Of a stretch of 30,024 nucleotides of DNA, positions 28,682-30,024 are shown piece after piece; the stretch's first letter is position 1; each line of letters begins with the position of its first letter. The notes beneath the pieces were generated by a model, which was not told where the DNA came from, searched no databases, and saw only the letters and a program-made list of their open reading frames with translations. The DNA is taken from positions 1 through 30,024 of the forward strand of contig JAEWYL010000283.1 of the NCBI GenBank assembly GCA_023395675.1. The letters are read 5' to 3'. This stretch comes from Chloroflexota bacterium. GTDB taxonomy: Bacteria > Chloroflexota > Anaerolineae > Anaerolineales > UBA4823. The position numbers and the translations under genes were made by a program.

Positions 28682-30024
28682 ATGGACCCCATTGATTTTC
28701 TCCTCAACAAATTGAGCTGGGCCCCCCCTGGGCTGCTGGCCTGGATGGACCGGCGGCTGAAGCGCATCCCGGCGGTGCAGGCCCGGTTGGAGCAGGAGTA
28801 CGAGCGCCTGCTGGACGGGATGGATGAAGGCCTCCACCCCTACCGGGATGAATACCAGACACACCGCCTGCTGCCGGAGGACGGGCTGCCCCAGGAGGCC
28901 GTCCTGGCGCAGATGCAGGCCCTGCAGGAACAGGAGCGCCCCCGCTGGCAGGAAGGGTTCGTCTCAGGCGCGGTCTATCACGGCGAGGACGGGCATATTG
29001 ATTTCCTGAACCGGGTCTATGCCCTGCACTCCCAGAGCAACCCGCTGCACGCCGACCTGTGGCCCAGCGCGGTAAAGTACGAAGCCGAGGTGGTCGCCAT
29101 GACGGGCGAGATGCTGGGCGCGGGGGCGGCGCCCGCCGGGGAGGTCTGCGGAACGGTCACCTCCGGGGGGACGGAGAGCATCCTGCTGGCGATGAAGACC
29201 TACCGCGACTGGGCCCGGGAGAAGCGCGGCGTGCGCAGGCCCGAGATCGTGGTCCCGGTCACCGCGCACGCCGCTTTTGAAAAGGCGGCCCAGTATTTCA
29301 ATCTCAAGCTGGTCCAGATTCCGGTGGACGCAAGCTTCCGGGCAGACGTGACCGCCGCCCGCCGAGCGATCAACCGGAACACCGTGGCGCTGGTCGGCTC
29401 GGCGCCTTCCTTCCCGCACGGCACGATTGACCCGATCGAGGAGCTGTCGGAGCTAGCCCGTTCCCGGGGCGTCCCTTTCCACACCGACGCCTGCCTGGGA
29501 GGCTTTATCCTGCCCTGGGCGCGCGAGCTGGGCTACCCCGTGCCCGGGTTCGATTTCCGCCTGCCGGGGGTCACTTCCATCTCGGCCGACACGCACAAGT
29601 TCGGCTACGCCGCCAAGGGCAGCTCGGTCATCCTGTACCGCAGCCGGGAGCTGCGCTGCTTCCAGTATTATGCCGCCGCCGATTGGCCCGGCGGGCTGTA
29701 TTTTTCACCCACCTTCGCCGGCAGCCGCCCGGGGGCCCTGATCGCCCAGGCCTGGGCTGCGCTGCTCGCCACCGGGCGGCAGGGCTACCGGGAGGCCACC
29801 CGCAGCATCCTGGAGGCCGCGGCCCGGCTGCGGCGGGCGATTGAGGCTGTCCCCGGGCTGGCCGTCCTGGGCGACCCGCTCTGGGTGATCGCCTTTTCCG
29901 CCGAAGGTTATGATATTTATGAGGTCATGGACTATCTGGCCCAACGAGGCTGGAACCTGAACGGCCTGTATCACCCCCCTGCGGTGCACCTCTGCGTCAC
30001 CCTGCGCCATACACAGCCCGGCGT
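28682..30024 (+). CDS. Sphingosine-1-phosphate-lyase-like PLP enzyme, partial
   Basis: The frame starts at ATG 28682 (MDPIDFLLNKLSW) and is open to the window edge, giving 447 visible residues. It belongs to the group II PLP decarboxylase family, closest in look to S1P lyases: QSNPLHADLWPSAVKYEAEV, a PLP-phosphate loop TSGGTESILLAMKTYRDWA, VTAHAAFEKAAQYF, HTDACLGGFILPWA and the PLP-binding lysine (Lys306) in SADTHKFGYAAKGSS. S1P lyases split phosphorylated long-chain bases into an aldehyde and phosphoethanolamine; related bacterial enzymes may decarboxylate amino acids. No N-terminal membrane helix of the eukaryotic type is obvious, although LLNKLSWAPPGLLAWM is hydrophobic. The substrate is unproven. 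Confidence 0.88.
   Translation, partial: MDPIDFLLNKLSWAPPGLLAWMDRRLKRIPAVQARLEQEYERLLDGMDEGLHPYRDEYQTHRLLPEDGLPQEAVLAQMQALQEQERPRWQEGFVSGAVYHGEDGHIDFLNRVYALHSQSNPLHADLWPSAVKYEAEVVAMTGEMLGAGAAPAGEVCGTVTSGGTESILLAMKTYRDWAREKRGVRRPEIVVPVTAHAAFEKAAQYFNLKLVQIPVDASFRADVTAARRAINRNTVALVGSAPSFPHGTIDPIEELSELARSRGVPFHTDACLGGFILPWARELGYPVPGFDFRLPGVTSISADTHKFGYAAKGSSVILYRSRELRCFQYYAAADWPGGLYFSPTFAGSRPGALIAQAWAALLATGRQGYREATRSILEAAARLRRAIEAVPGLAVLGDPLWVIAFSAEGYDIYEVMDYLAQRGWNLNGLYHPPAVHLCVTLRHTQPG

Noticed and set aside
1..30024. tRNA genes, rRNA, CRISPR arrays, transposases or integrases
   Set aside because: I looked for cloverleaf-like segments, regular direct repeats and recombinase motifs and saw none that I could support.

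Overview
The window is high-GC chromosomal DNA with tightly packed operons and no tRNA, rRNA, CRISPR array, transposase or phage gene that I can see. The gene content suggests an aerobic or facultative bacterium with a Chloroflexota (Anaerolineae-like) flavour: a caa3-type heme-copper oxidase operon with a fused heme A/heme O synthase, MoeA fused to a periplasmic-binding-like domain, a NarL-type two-component pair, and a NB-ARC-like ATPase joined to a LysM domain. The taxonomic guess is an inference from gene style and is not proven here.

Layout. (1) Positions 1-2791, minus strand: an envelope-polymer acylation operon. In transcription order it encodes an NTF2-like lipoprotein, a 40-residue membrane microprotein ending in WIYQGF, an MBOAT acyltransferase and an SGNH-type transferase cut by the window edge. 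The microprotein looks like a separately encoded acyl-shuttle peptide of the DltX kind. (2) 3019-4959, plus strand: a membrane-anchored rhodanese whose reading frame contains an in-frame TGA exactly at the second Cys of a CxC active-site loop (a probable selenocysteine), a DinB-like protein and a UbiA prenyltransferase. (3) 4963-8579: two tandem MoeA genes, the second carrying a PBP-like domain, and a single-domain response regulator. (4) 8735-11743: a Bcp-type peroxiredoxin and a NarL-type histidine kinase/regulator pair; the kinase has four cysteines in its first GAF domain. (5) 11769-12797, minus strand: an APH-family kinase resembling spectinomycin phosphotransferase, followed by a divergent intergenic region with a perfect 22-bp inverted repeat.

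(6) 13036-21581: the respiratory core. It contains CoxB with CuA and cytochrome c domains (preceded in frame by a degenerate receiver domain), an A2-type CoxA, a small subunit IV, CoxC, Sco, a cupredoxin-like membrane protein, Surf1 and a CtaA-CtaB fusion. Together these supply the oxidase subunits, copper delivery and heme A. Strong hairpins sit between several of the genes. A rho-independent terminator closes the operon. (7) 21952-25197: a 1081-residue transmembrane protein with a cytosolic NB-ARC/STAND-like ATPase and an external LysM and CARDB-like region. (8) 25194-26794, minus strand: a PCuAC copper chaperone lipoprotein and a Tat-exported L,D-transpeptidase. (9) 27027-30024: an FGGY carbohydrate kinase and a sphingosine-1-phosphate-lyase-like PLP enzyme cut by the window edge.

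The most promising points for follow-up are the split acyl-shuttle system, the rhodanese selenoprotein candidate, the receiver-CoxB continuous frame and the membrane-spanning STAND-LysM protein.
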